DNA of 64,000 bases from Lentinus brumalis (Eukaryota > Basidiomycota > Agaricomycetes > Polyporales > Polyporaceae), in contig MARA01000017.1 in assembly GCA_001792895.1 (NCBI GenBank), forward strand, positions 1-64,000. Direction: 5' to 3'. Below the pieces are notes generated by a model, which did no database searches, was not told the DNA's origin, and saw only the letters and a list, made by a program, of their open reading frames with translations. A program made the position numbers and the translations under genes. Below are positions 54,138 through 64,000 of this stretch, in pieces. Position 1 is the stretch's first letter. The number at the start of each line of letters is the position of its first letter.

Positions 54138-57100
54138 CTATATATGCAGGCATGTGACTTCTAGACATCCACATTTCCTTCATACTGTGCACAGACCAGA
54201 TAGCTCCACCCTGTGTAGATTGATGAGCACTGATCTCATTGGCCCAAACCTTGGCATAAATGGTGAGTATAATATGCCTTGAGGGCTGAGCAGATTATAT
54301 GGCTGTACCCTCTTCTGTGATGCTTGAAATCATCATTTTGTTTTGCATGAGCAGAATGCCAGTATTTCTTGCCAATGAAGCTGCAAATTTGTGCATTAGA
54401 AAGCTTAGGTGTGTACACCACTGATGCAGGAATTGAATACCTTATAAGAATTTCTGTGAGCATAGCAATGGGTTATCAGCCCTGTGCAATAGCATGTCCA
54501 TTCCACCAGATTCACTTGGGTGATAAGCATATAAATATTACCAATGGCAAGGGCATGTTTACAGCTTTTTACTACAGTTTATTTCATCAATATTGGCTGA
54601 CCTGAGCCTGGCCTATGAGCCAGATCGTAAAATAAGCGCCCGTGTAAGACGCGTCTTAATTCTTGTATGCTTGATATTTGCCCCTTTGACATGAATCTAG
54701 GAGCCACAGCACTTGCAGAAATAACTCTATTGATGCCTTGAACATGTCCCTTGATGATGGATACATATAATGGGCATCCAAAGGTATAGCAGTTGGGAAA
54801 CATGATATGTACCTTAGTTTGCAGTATGCCACCCTGCAGGCTGCTTGTAGCATCTTCCCCTACTTTTTCTCCACCCCAACAACTTCGAACACAACTATTG
54901 TAATACTGCCTTCTCTGACCTGTTCAGTGCTGAATCCCAGTGAAAATTGACCAGGATTATGCCGGTTCTAAACGGTTTCAGGGGGGATATTCTCGTACGT
55001 ACGCTGGAAAACTGAGGAACTACGAGGGAGGGGTCCTCTTTCTGCGAGATTGTGTTTATTCTCGTGTGCGATAGTGGAGCACTCTCGTATACATCAGGTT
55101 AGATTCGTCTATTGGTCGTATATTCGGGTAACCGGCTGGCCCTATATTCTCGGGGCTTTCTGACCGGCTTTATACATATGGAAACGAACCATAATCGAAT
55201 TGTAACGATACAACACGTATGCTACTCGGTACTTTGCATTTACAATTGCCCAGTGCCGCCCATCCATCCTCCAGTGCCCTCGCGGTGCTGCCCGCCCAAG
55301 CACCAGCACCCACCGCACACCCCGGGTCCAGACGAGACAGCAACGGATTCAGCGAGGAAGGCAAGTTACGATGTGGGAGATAAGAGATCCTAATGAGTAC
55401 GAGTGAGTGAGATCCACGATGCGACAGAGATCCGGACTTACAGCAGGTCGACGGCGGGGGACAGCCCTGGCAGCATGTCTCGAATGCAGACCTGTCGTAG
55501 ACACACCACCGCGGCATGGACGACGGGGCAGACATGCATTGGACGGCATTCGGGCTGAAGACACTGGCGACTTACCTCGTCGAGTCACCAAGTACTCTGG
55601 TACTTACTCCTCCTCCCATGCAAAGCCCGCAATGACGTCCCTGATATTCAGAAGCCTCCAGAGACCAACAAACGCGCACTCTTGAGAACCCCGGGGGCAT
55701 TGGAGGGGCAGGAGACGGACTTCTGAGGTAGGGGCAAGAGTGGGTGGTGAAGAGGACAAGAGGTTCGAGAGGGGAGGTGCAGCAAAGAAGGGGTATACTT
55801 ATATGGAGCAGGGCGCAGGGCACAGCTGAGTCAGCAGACAACCGCGATGAGGTGGGGCAGTGGTTGGTACAATAAGGGGACACGGTGATAGACAGCAGGG
55901 AGAGCGGGGTGCACAGCGGTGGACACAGAGACAAGTGAAGCAGATAACTAGAACAGCGCACTGCGCTTGAGAATAACTATGCAATGCTACGCGTAGTGCA
56001 TAGCGTGGAACCAGCTGTACAGGGATATGAGCGGACACACATAGAAAGTCATGAATCGAGAGCAACCATACCAAGTTATGACACGGACTTACGCTGAACG
56101 CGTCGAGATTAGGCGCTGAATGTGTCGGGAAAACGACACCTGACCGCGTTTATACGGCCGCGTAACGAGCAATTACAGACTAATATGATAACAACCAGCT
56201 TTAATCTGGTGAGTTTTCACTGGGGCTGAAGATCTGCGACGGTTCACAGAATAACTTGGGGCATTAACTTGGCCCATACAAAACTTACTTTATCGCGCAT
56301 AATGTAGTCTTTTGGCGGGGCAAGTTAAATTGCTGCCCGCAAGCGTCAGCTTGCGTGAACCTGCGTAGAGTTACTTCCGTGAACCTGCGTAGAGTTACTT
56401 CCGTGAACCTGCGTAGAGTTACTTCCGTGAACCTGCGTAGAGTTACTTCCGTGTTCCCCTCCCTTTTTCCAGTCATGTACGGCTTGCACTGCAAACTCCA
56501 CAACTCTCTAGAGAGCCCTGTGAGCTGACGAACAGGTCCCGGTCGCCTTGAAGGCATTGAGGCCCAATCTGAGTACTGAGAGCTGTCGTCTCCTTTCCAT
56601 GCGTAGATTTGCGTGGACGTCTGTAAGGGAAATGCAGGTGACATATAATGTTCCTGCGCGCATCACAACTATGCTTAAAGTTGAGGGCCAGCATGGACTC
56701 GAGGAGGCGATGACCAAGGTTTACGTTCTGAGAACCAGACATCCCAGTGCGCACCGTGACAATGAGAAGTCTCGTTCTCCTCTCCGGCAACGTCGGCTGC
56801 CTCCCGAGTGTTGCTTATTAATATTGCGCTCTCCTTCCTCCGCTTACGACAATGGCTGTGACATGCAGCTGGTCTGACCGACCTGTTCACAAAAGTGCGA
56901 GGAGGCTGCGACTATCGACTCGAGGAGGAATGATGCACCCCTTGCCAGAGCTGACGTGTGAGAAAAGCATGCAAGACGAGAGACCACAAGGTGAGAGACC
57001 GCAACTTCCGTGAGCATCACAACACAGTTCTACGCGCCACCATGCAAATTCCAGTGAGTGCAAGTGATATAATGCACATTCACGCTTGCTTACGCACGGA

Positions 57101-58451
57101 TATGCAGCACCACGGGCCCATCCGTATGGCTACACAACCTCCCGCAACATGACTACTCATATCAGTGAGAAATCCCCAACTGGGACATACGTACGCAATG
57201 CTCATCGCTCAAGGCGGCATGTCGTAGTTGCACTCTGTGATTTGAGACTTGCCGGAACTCACGGAGAGGCACACCATAAACTTTCGACTGACATCACGTT
57301 CACGTCCTCGAAGCTGAAGGACCGTCCGGGTGTGTTGATCTCATACACCTGAGGTGTGCCAGGACTTCTTATACTAGGCAGTGCTTGCAGAAATACAAGG
57401 CGAAGTTCAGCGTGTCTCGCGGACATGCGTGGTGGCATTGGAGCTGCACATCCTTCGAGTGGCCCTATGGCTCGCAGGAGATCGACAGTTTGAAAAAGAA
57501 CTTACCAGGATACCATGCTCCTGCTACGTAATGTCCCGACACCTCCCAGTAATGCCCTGTTGATGGGGTCTGCAACCAGACGCTTGGAGTAGTCATGGCT
57601 TTAAGTTTGAGGCGGTGACAAGGCTCTTTGTGGTGAAAGGTTGAACGCAAGGGAGATCTCGGATTGGTTTTGAAACAGTTATGAGGATGTTACGAAGAGG
57701 GCATAGTGGTATGCAAAGACAGTACTGAGACAGCGTCGGGGCAGCGTACGGGCATAGGGCGGCAAGCTGCTACGCACCAAGTACGAATGTTGCGTGTGTG
57801 GGAAAAGCAAGTTGCGTAGGCGCCAACGTATGAAAGGGGGACACAAGTACGCCAAGTTAGCCTGATAAGTTACTTTGCGCAGCCTCAAGATCTGCTTATC
57901 AGGCCAGAAATAAGGAAGATGTTGCTGGCTTTGTGGCAGAACTGATATGGGGCTGTAGTAACATGCTGTGGGCGGATAAGGCTGCAAAGTCGTGGAAGTC
58001 AAGATGATAATGGTACTAAATGATTCCAAAAAGCAGCATGGTGCTCCGACCTATGAAAGTGCAGATATAAGCTAATCACTGAAGCAGATGCTTCAAATGA
58101 ACCATTATGGCATTTGTGAATTGCACATGAAATGCCAAGCATTGTTAATGCTATCATAGTAGTACTATAGTACTATCAGAGCTATGAGGAGCATTTGAGG
58201 GCTACTGATGCCCGGTTCACTGCACTGCATTGAATATACTGAACACAGGATATGGGATGGCAGTGGCACAGTATATGGCCTGACTAGCATATATCCCATG
58301 TTACTCAAGCAAAACCAATTTTTGCTTGCATATAGTAACAGTGGCCAGCTATACTGATTCTATACAGCCCCACCACCCATCAATTTCTGCCAGGGGCTAC
58401 AATACACAAGTATTGTAGGGATACCACAACACCTGATTGCTTTTTGAAGCC
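54138..58451. other. X2 interior, no recognised gene
   Basis: Only fragments look protein-like. The minus strand near 55590-55690 reads FVGLWRLLNIRDVIAGFAWEEE before a GTAAGT, and 55430-55540 is Cys-rich (WCVYDRSAFETCCQGC). These may be exons of a captured or host gene, but I could not join them into one product. 56958-57352 and 57381-57563 hold short plus ORFs without motifs. Confidence 0.35.
56354..56449. repeat. 24-bp tandem repeat, 4 perfect units
   Basis: CGTGAACCTGCGTAGAGTTA (plus CTTC) is repeated four times. As 24 is a multiple of 3, the minus strand encodes an in-frame 8-residue repeat, TEVTLRRF. Confidence 0.95.
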
Positions 58452-58841
58452 CATCAGGTGGAGAGTAAAATACAAACTCAATGAGCCTAATTTCATGCTA
58501 ATTGGTGAAGATTTGAGGGAGCTAGAGGCAGAGCAATAGTGGGCCAACAAGCCATGAGCATCAAGTTGCCATATTGGGACAGGAAAGCACGAACAAAGCA
58601 CCAGATGGTTGGTATAACACCGCCACCCAAGCCCCGAGGGGTTGGAAGGCTATAGCACAGCAAAAAAAAGCCAAAAAAGCGCCCAGAAAGCGCCCCTTCT
58701 GGCCTGGCTATTAGATCAGCTGCCTATTTGGGCAGGGTCCCGGGGCAGCCCCAGTTTCCCTGGGCAACTCTAATGCATTAAGGCTCACAACCATAATATA
58801 ATGTATAAGCACCCGCAGGCCTTTACCATAACTTAATGTAT
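58452..58841 (-). repeat. Right arm of X2
   Basis: Reverse complement of 53746-54137; the arms diverge beyond the CACTTGATGGG word. Confidence 0.9.
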
Positions 58842-58854
58842 TATACTTACAACA

Positions 58855-60960
58855 GCAGCTGGAACTCGACTTCTTAGGACACCACATCTCCACTGACTGC
58901 GTCAAACCCAATCCTATGAAGGTTGAGAAGATCTTGGCTTGGCCAGTCCCACACTCAGTCTCCGATGTCCGCTCTTTCCTTGGTCTGGTCAGATACCTAG
59001 CCAGCTTCCTACCTCGTCTGGCCAAATACACTGCAGTGCTCACTCCTCTGACAACAAAGGAAGCTGAACATGACTTCCCGGACTGGTCTCCCAGTCACCA
59101 CGCTGCCTTTGTCGCCATCAAGGAACTTGTTACCAGTTCTGAGTGTCTCACCGTTGTCGACCACGACGACCTCGAGAACAACAAGATCTTTGTATCTTGT
59201 GATGCAAGTGATCTGCATACTGGGGCAATGCTGTCCTTTGGCCCTACCCTTGAGACAGCACGGCCTGTGGCGTTCCACTCTATGCAGCTGAAAGGCGCTG
59301 AGTTGAACTAATCAGTACATGAGAAGGAGCTTCTTGCTATCATGCATGCACTGAAGAAGTGGTGCTGTGATCTGCTTGGAGTTCCTTTCACAGTGTACTC
59401 GTACATGGACCACAGGACCCTGGAGAACTTCCACCGCCAGAAGGACCTGTCACGGCAACAGGCCCAATGGCAGGGGTTCCTCTCCCAGTACGACTTCAAG
59501 ATCAAGTACATCCAAGGCGACCAGAACATTGTCGCCGACTCTCTCTCTCGAGCCTCCTCATCTGCCAATGATGTACTCAATCCATCCATCTGCGCTGCTG
59601 TGGCTGGGCTTCGAGTGGTCTCGCATTGTACGTGATATGCCCTTGTGGCCACCGGTCGCTCCTGTCTGTGCTGCATCTCGTCTCAAGGTCTCTGCCGACC
59701 CAAGCTGGTTGCAAGCGATCCGCGATGGCTACGCAAAAGACAAGTTGTGCTTAAGTCTTCGTGATCAGCTCAACACCCTCGGAATCCGCGAAGACAACGG
59801 CCTACTGTATATCTGCGACTGTCTTGTCATCCCTCGTGTTTCCGACCTCCATGAGGGACTCTTCCGATGCGCTCACAACAACCTAGGACACTTTGGTTTT
59901 GACAAATCCTATGCTATGCTACGCAACGTCTACTACTGGCCAAACATGTGCAAGGAGCTAGAGACCATGTACATTCCCAGTTGCGACGAATGTCAACGCA
60001 ACAAGGCCACCACTCGGCGACCTGCTGGTCCCCTACACCCACTCCCACCTTCGTGCGCGGTGATTGCATTACCATTGACTTCATTCGCATGCTACCAGAC
60101 GACGACAGCTTCAATTGCATTGTTACCATCACCGACCGCATGGGAGCGGACATCAGGAACATGCTTTGTCGAATGGACATGACTGCAGAAGAGTTTGCCG
60201 TACTCTTCTTCAACCACTGGTACTGCAAGAATGGGCTTCTGCTGGAGATCATCTCTGACTGCGACAAGTTTGAACTTGTTTGTCTCTGCCTTCTGGAAGG
60301 CGCTACACAAGCTCATGGGCATCAAAGCAAAGCTGTCAACATCCTTCCACCCCGAGACCGATGGCGCGTCAGAGCGCACCAACAAAACTGTCGTCCAAGC
60401 GCTCTGTTACCATGTCGCATGCAATCAATGTGGATGGGCACATGCCATCCCTCGCGTACACTTCGCTATAATGAACACGATCAACGCATCCACAGGCTTC
60501 TCCCCTTTCCAACTTCATTTGGTCAATCTCCTCGAATCCTGCCACCTCTGTTCGACAACGCTGCACTACAAACATCATCATCCTTCCCTATGGATGCCGA
60601 CTCCACTGTGAAACTTTTGCGACAAATAGACACTGATGTCCTCGAAGCTCAAGACAATCACCTTATCGCAAAGCTAGCTCAAGCGCAGGCTGTCAACCGC
60701 GAATGCGGCCCGGAGCTGTTATTCAAGGAAGGCGACCTCGTCATGATATCAACAGTCCACCGATGCCGCAAATACATGCAATGCAGGAGCAACTGCATCG
60801 CTAAATTCATGGTATGTTATGACAGTCCTTACAAAATCCTCCGCATGCACCCCAAATCTTCTGTTTATACCTTACCTCCCTTCTTTCATGAATATCTTCC
60901 CCACATTTCACGCTTCGCTTCTGAAACCTTACATACACAACGATAACTTCCTTTTCCTTC
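58855..60960 (+). pseudogene. pol: Ty3/gypsy family C pol, 5'-truncated
   Basis: Begins inside the RT thumb (LELDFLGHHISTDCVKPNPMKVEKILAWPVP) at the X2 border. RNase H follows: FVSCDASDLHTGAML, GAELN, a TAA at 59309-59311 where Tyr is expected, then SVHEKELLAIMHALKKW, MDHRTLENF and ADSLSRAS. A frameshift near 59630 leads to the integrase zinc region (HNNLGHFGFDKSY, CDECQRNKATTRRP). The core has CITIDFIRMLPDDDSF (Asp) and IISDCDKF (Asp), then, after a shift near 60285, DGASERTNKTVVQAL (Glu). The tail is FHASLLKPYIHND. No chromodomain or LTR is evident, and it is distinct from families A and B in motif spelling. Confidence 0.85.
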
Positions 60961-60991
60961 GTGATCGAAACCTCGTCCCGGTATTGGCAAG

Positions 60992-61581
60992 ATGTTGGAG
61001 ATACTCGCATTCCCTGAGAACCATTCCATTGGTCTTGTTACCTTTGAAAAGTTCGCAGTTGGATCTGTTCGTCATCCGCATCTTGGAACACCGTTACTCC
61101 AGCCGGAGAATGAGGAGGATCACCTCGGTCACCGGGCATATCACATTGTTCCATCTGCGGTATGCATGATCGCATGAATGGTGCCTCAATATGCTGATGA
61201 CAGAATGATCTATCACTTAGTCAATCCTGTTTATTGTGAACATCCAACACGATTGCGAGGCTGCAGGTTGTCCAATTGCCCCCCATGGTGAGTACACCCT
61301 CCAGGAACACGTGCTGCCGATTTGTTCTGAATACACATGCACTCCACAATGCTGCACTACTTCGACAGTTCCTCCCCCACACCCTTGTGGCCACTGTACC
61401 ACTCTATTCCGACCAGATTGTGAGACATCATGAGCTTGCTGCAGGCCTCCGAGTAACAGAAGTCAAGGAGCGGGACGAGGCACAGCGGAAACGCAATGCC
61501 ACCCAGGCCAAGAAAGCCACAGCAGCTGCAGGGTCATCACTGTTCCAGAATCTGATGGAGATGATGGAGATGCCGAACTAG
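60992..61581 (+). pseudogene. Unidentified fungal gene fragment, spliced
   Basis: Segment 1, HSIGLVTFEKFAVGSVRHPHLGTPLLQPENEEDHLGHRAYHIVPSAV, ends at a GTATGC donor (about 61159). Segment 2 starts after TTAG at about 61221: ILFIVNIQHDCEAAGCPI. A one-base shift near 61310 leads to RFVLNTHALHNAALLRQFLPHTLVA, then PLYSDQIVRHHELAAGLRVTEVKERDEAQRKRNATQAKKA and a stop at 61579. The (V/L)NTHALHNAxLLR pattern with an upstream IQHDC is one I associate with uncharacterised agaricomycete proteins, possibly mobile-element linked. It follows gypsy C directly. Confidence 0.45.
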
Positions 61582-63050
61582 TGAGCATGTTCAAATGGAA
61601 GCTTCTAACAGTGCATGTTTACTGATACTAGTATACCCAACGCCAGGTGGATACAGGGGGCATGGAGACAGACGACAAGGAATTGATGGGGAGAACGGAG
61701 ACCCAGAAGTGAGCTGCACAGGAGAATGACTTACGAAGGTGATTTTGCGATAGCCACAGACCGAAACCACAATGTGCTCCGATGAACTGTTCTAGTGGTT
61801 CATGTCTGTCAAACGCGGACTAGCAGCCTCGGCCATGATCGTGAGTGGGATTCCCAAGTGCGAATATGCAAACACTGCAGGCACAATGGCCGAGAGAGCT
61901 GAGTTGCACTGGAGAGTGACTTACAAGGTGACATCGCAATAGCCACAGACCGAAACCATGATAGGTCAGATTGACATACCTCGAGGCTTTCCGGGGTTTG
62001 AAAGATGTAGAGAGGCCGGCATCGGAAGCATGTGGGTGGTCAATGAGAGCGGGATGGGAGGAGGTGAGACTGGTCGATGGCAGAGGAGCAATCAGAGAGT
62101 CTGAGGGATGTGGTGCCAAACCAAAGGCGATATATAGGCGCGGGAGCACAATGGTCTTTGCACAATAGGGTTGGGTTGATTGGCCATCCCCGGCCAAAGC
62201 GAGGCTTTTGGGTGCATTGACCATCTCCGGCCAGAGCGAGTGTTTGGTGCTCCCAATTGGTCCTTGCGACATCGAGACTGTAGTAATTTGAACTCTGTAA
62301 AGTATGAGGGTAAGACGGTCAGTACATGTCAGGAGGAGATGGATACTACTAACCTGGACCACCATCGACGTCCATCTGGCATGTCCGACAGTACATGGTT
62401 GAGGCGACCGTTGAGGTATTCTGTGGTTAAGACTTCAGTAGGCAGGTCGCGGCATGCGCACTCTGTGCGATCAGTGGCTGTGTTTTGAGCGCTACGAAGG
62501 ATGCACTCATCTGGGATGGATGCACCCATTGGCTGGTACCCCATCCGTAAAAGGTGCATCCATTGTACTGAAACTCTACCTCCAGGAAGCCCAGGTCTCA
62601 GTAAACATGTGGCGGTCGAAGCAGCGCAGGGTGCCTGTATAGTATTGTCAACCCACTGTGAGAGAACACTATGTTCCTGTCCTTAGCACTGCAGCGAGAT
62701 GCCCAGCGTCTACTCAGCACAGTGTACTCCCCAAGGCCTGTTGGGTGCAGTGTGCCTCAGAGCGATCACAATGGCCTGTGTCGGTGAAGTCTGATACATT
62801 GACAAAAGGCCATCTACACACCTATGTCGAGCTCTGTGAAGTCTAAGGACCCCAGAGCTCGACGAGCGCACTGTCTACGGTGCGTGTTACATAAGCTATA
62901 CAGTTGTAACAGCCACAGCCAGAAAAGCGCCAAAGAAAATCAACAAAGAGCGAAAAGAAAAATGCATGAAAAGTGCGGAGGTCAAGAGTTCAATCCCGGG
63001 AAATGGAAGACATAAAGAAGCGCCAATATATCGGAAAGGAAGAAAGGCAG
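61582..63050. other. No firm gene; duplicated exon-like segments
   Basis: Two 60-bp segments ending in a minus-strand GTAAGT (61709-61775 and 61900-61960) are direct copies at about 85% identity. Near 62188-62260 a CCxCGGCCAxAGCGAG word is duplicated in tandem. No complete gene could be built. Confidence 0.4.
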
Positions 63051-63156
63051 CCGCTAGCGCGTCAGGGCGCTAGTAGGGTGCACTGCATGCGTCCTTGCAT
63101 GCAAGTATGGACTTGACGCCGTCAAAGGAACCAGAGATAGAGCTCCGAGTTCAACA
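63050..63156 (-). repeat. Possible copia LTR start
   Basis: On the minus strand, the copia stop codon (63172) is followed by a purine-rich CAGCGGGGAG and then TGTTGAACTCGG at 63156, the expected polypurine tract and LTR start. The other LTR end was not located, so the end coordinate is arbitrary. Confidence 0.4.
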
Positions 63157-63171
63157 CTCCCCGCTGACCAG

Positions 63172-63600
63172 TCAAGTCCCCAATTCAAGCATGCTGCACA
63201 TCGTGAGCACCTTCGGCTTAGCAAGCGACTTCGTAAGAACATCAGCAGGAATGTCCGAGGTGCGCAGATGGACCATCTCAATGCGACCCTTGGCTACTTC
63301 ATCCCGGAGCCAGTAGAACCGCAGACCGAGGTGCTTCATGCGGCTGTGGTGCTCAGGATTTTTCGCAACGGAGAGCACAGAGAGGTTGTCGATCCTGAGC
63401 TTGGACGCTGAGGAGACTTTGTACCCAAACTCCGTGAGCATGTTGCAAAGCCAGAGGATTTCCTGCCCTGCAGAGACTGCTGCAACGAACTCGGCCTCTG
63501 TGGTGGAGAGCGCAACAATGGACTGGAGACAACTCGACCAGGAGATTGCACCTGTGAAGTTTGGGAGCGGCGACGGTGGGCTTGGTTTGTTCAAGGTTGG
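63172..63600 (-). pseudogene. pol: Ty1/copia pol 3' end (RNase H), fragment
   Basis: The minus frame reads ISWSSCLQSIVALSTTEAEFVAA (catalytic Glu), LWLCNMLTEFGYKV, LRIDNLSVLSVAKNPEHHSRMKHL (Asp), FYWLRDEVAKGRIEMVHL and DIPADVLTKSLAKPK (Asp), a typical copia C-terminus with stop TGA at 63172-63174. The rest of pol is missing: upstream of about 63600 the sequence belongs to something else. The remaining domain has no internal break. Confidence 0.85.
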
Positions 63601-63965
63601 TTGGCCAGGCTCCCGGACCAGAGGCCTGAGGGATGTGTTGTGATGCAGGGCCGTGTTGTCTCACTTGGGATGGGATTGTGCTGGGTCTCGCTGATAGCAT
63701 GAATGAATGATGACATACTTACCTTTGGTGCTGCCAATTTGGATTCAACGTAAAAAACATCTCTGTAGCCCGCGTATTGAGACAGAATGTTCCTGTGTCT
63801 GGGCAATGAGTTCTCGGATGTACTTACCTGCATCTTGCGATGAACGTCCGTGGACAGGGCCCTCATAGTCCACTCTGGGATCCTGGGCTTGAGCCTTGCG
63901 TCGCCAAGGCTGTTGTCCAGTTCCATTGCTTTTGCTCGGAGTCCGGACTTCAACTTGGAAGACAT
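63600..63965 (-). CDS. Unidentified spliced ORF
   Basis: Starts MSSKLKSGLRAKAMELDNSLGDARLKPRIPEWTMRALSTDVHRKMQ (63965-63828). A GTAAGT donor (63827) follows, then a segment with YAGYRDVFYVESKLAAPK before a second GTAAGT at about 63722. The two donors make a genuine gene likely, truncated by the copia fragment or continuing in unrecognised exons. The frame of the second segment is uncertain. No domain recognised. Confidence 0.35.
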
Positions 63966-64000
63966 CGGATATCTTTGAGCGGCACCCTTGTGAATGTGCG

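Larger units (their letters stand above)
53746..58841. mobile_element. TIR element X2 with ~390-bp inverted arms
   Basis: Arms 53746-54137 and about 58452-58841 are inverted copies with termini ATACATTAAGTTATG. The arms share an ordered set of motifs with X1: GCCxGGGAAACC, CCCAAxATxGGCAG, GATCTAATAGCCAGGCC-like, GGGCGCTT, CCCAATATGGCAAC and TAGCTCxCTCAA. The 4.3-kb interior contains no recognisable transposase. It directly abuts the truncated gypsy C. Confidence 0.7.

Overview
The window looks like a transposon-dense accessory region of a filamentous basidiomycete genome, probably an agaricomycete. Predicted introns are short (about 50-65 nt, GT-AG). Mobile elements are of types typical of that group: Ty3/gypsy chromoviruses, a LINE with a terminal zinc motif, a KDZ-like transposase, and a Tc1/mariner-like DDE transposon with TA target duplication. 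Nearly all coding sequence belongs to mobile elements or to host genes broken by them. I saw no rRNA, tRNA, plasmid or bacterial feature. Layout: 1-2450 holds the 3' end of a LINE joined to an inverted fragment of Ty3/gypsy family B. 3588-4235 and 11127-12020 are two copies of an uncharacterised repeat (R1), the second ending in a 60-bp hairpin. 4258-8809 is the 5' part of a Ty3/gypsy family A element. 12662-17756 is a near full-length but decayed LINE, and 17757-18728 a family A-like integrase region cut by a hAT-type MITE half. 19.4-20.35 kb is an unidentified broken gene. 21.65-25.38 kb is a decayed NKAP-like host gene split by a 2.85-kb element with arms of about 450 bp. 25.7-28.6 kb is a multi-exon gene of unknown function. 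29.1-41.7 kb is one reverse-strand gene (Cys-rich N-terminus, HECT-like C-terminus) split by a complete family B chromovirus (30189-38341) with matching 5-bp target duplications. 42.36-43.21 kb is an inverted family A LTR and leader. 44.0-47.4 kb holds reverse-strand gene fragments, including a KDZ-like transposase C-terminus carrying an intact hAT-type MITE and truncated by a Tc1-like element (47.4-48.74 kb). 49583-52697 is a complete TA-flanked DDE transposon. 53746-58841 is a 5.1-kb element with inverted arms of about 390 bp, related in layout to the 22-25 kb element. 58.86-60.95 kb is a third gypsy (C), and 63.17-63.6 kb a Ty1/copia remnant. How the parts act: the two gypsy families appear to share a Tf1/sushi-like self-priming start. 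In each, an 11-nt primer-binding site 2 nt after the 5' LTR is complementary to LTR sequence exactly 34 nt downstream of the TATATAAG box. Family B also carries an antisense gene between pol and the 3' LTR, encoding a coiled-coil protein with a CxxC-type cluster. Most element ORFs contain stops or frameshifts, so the locus looks like an accumulation zone of mostly inactive elements. Gene identities come from reading motifs by eye; no database search was run.
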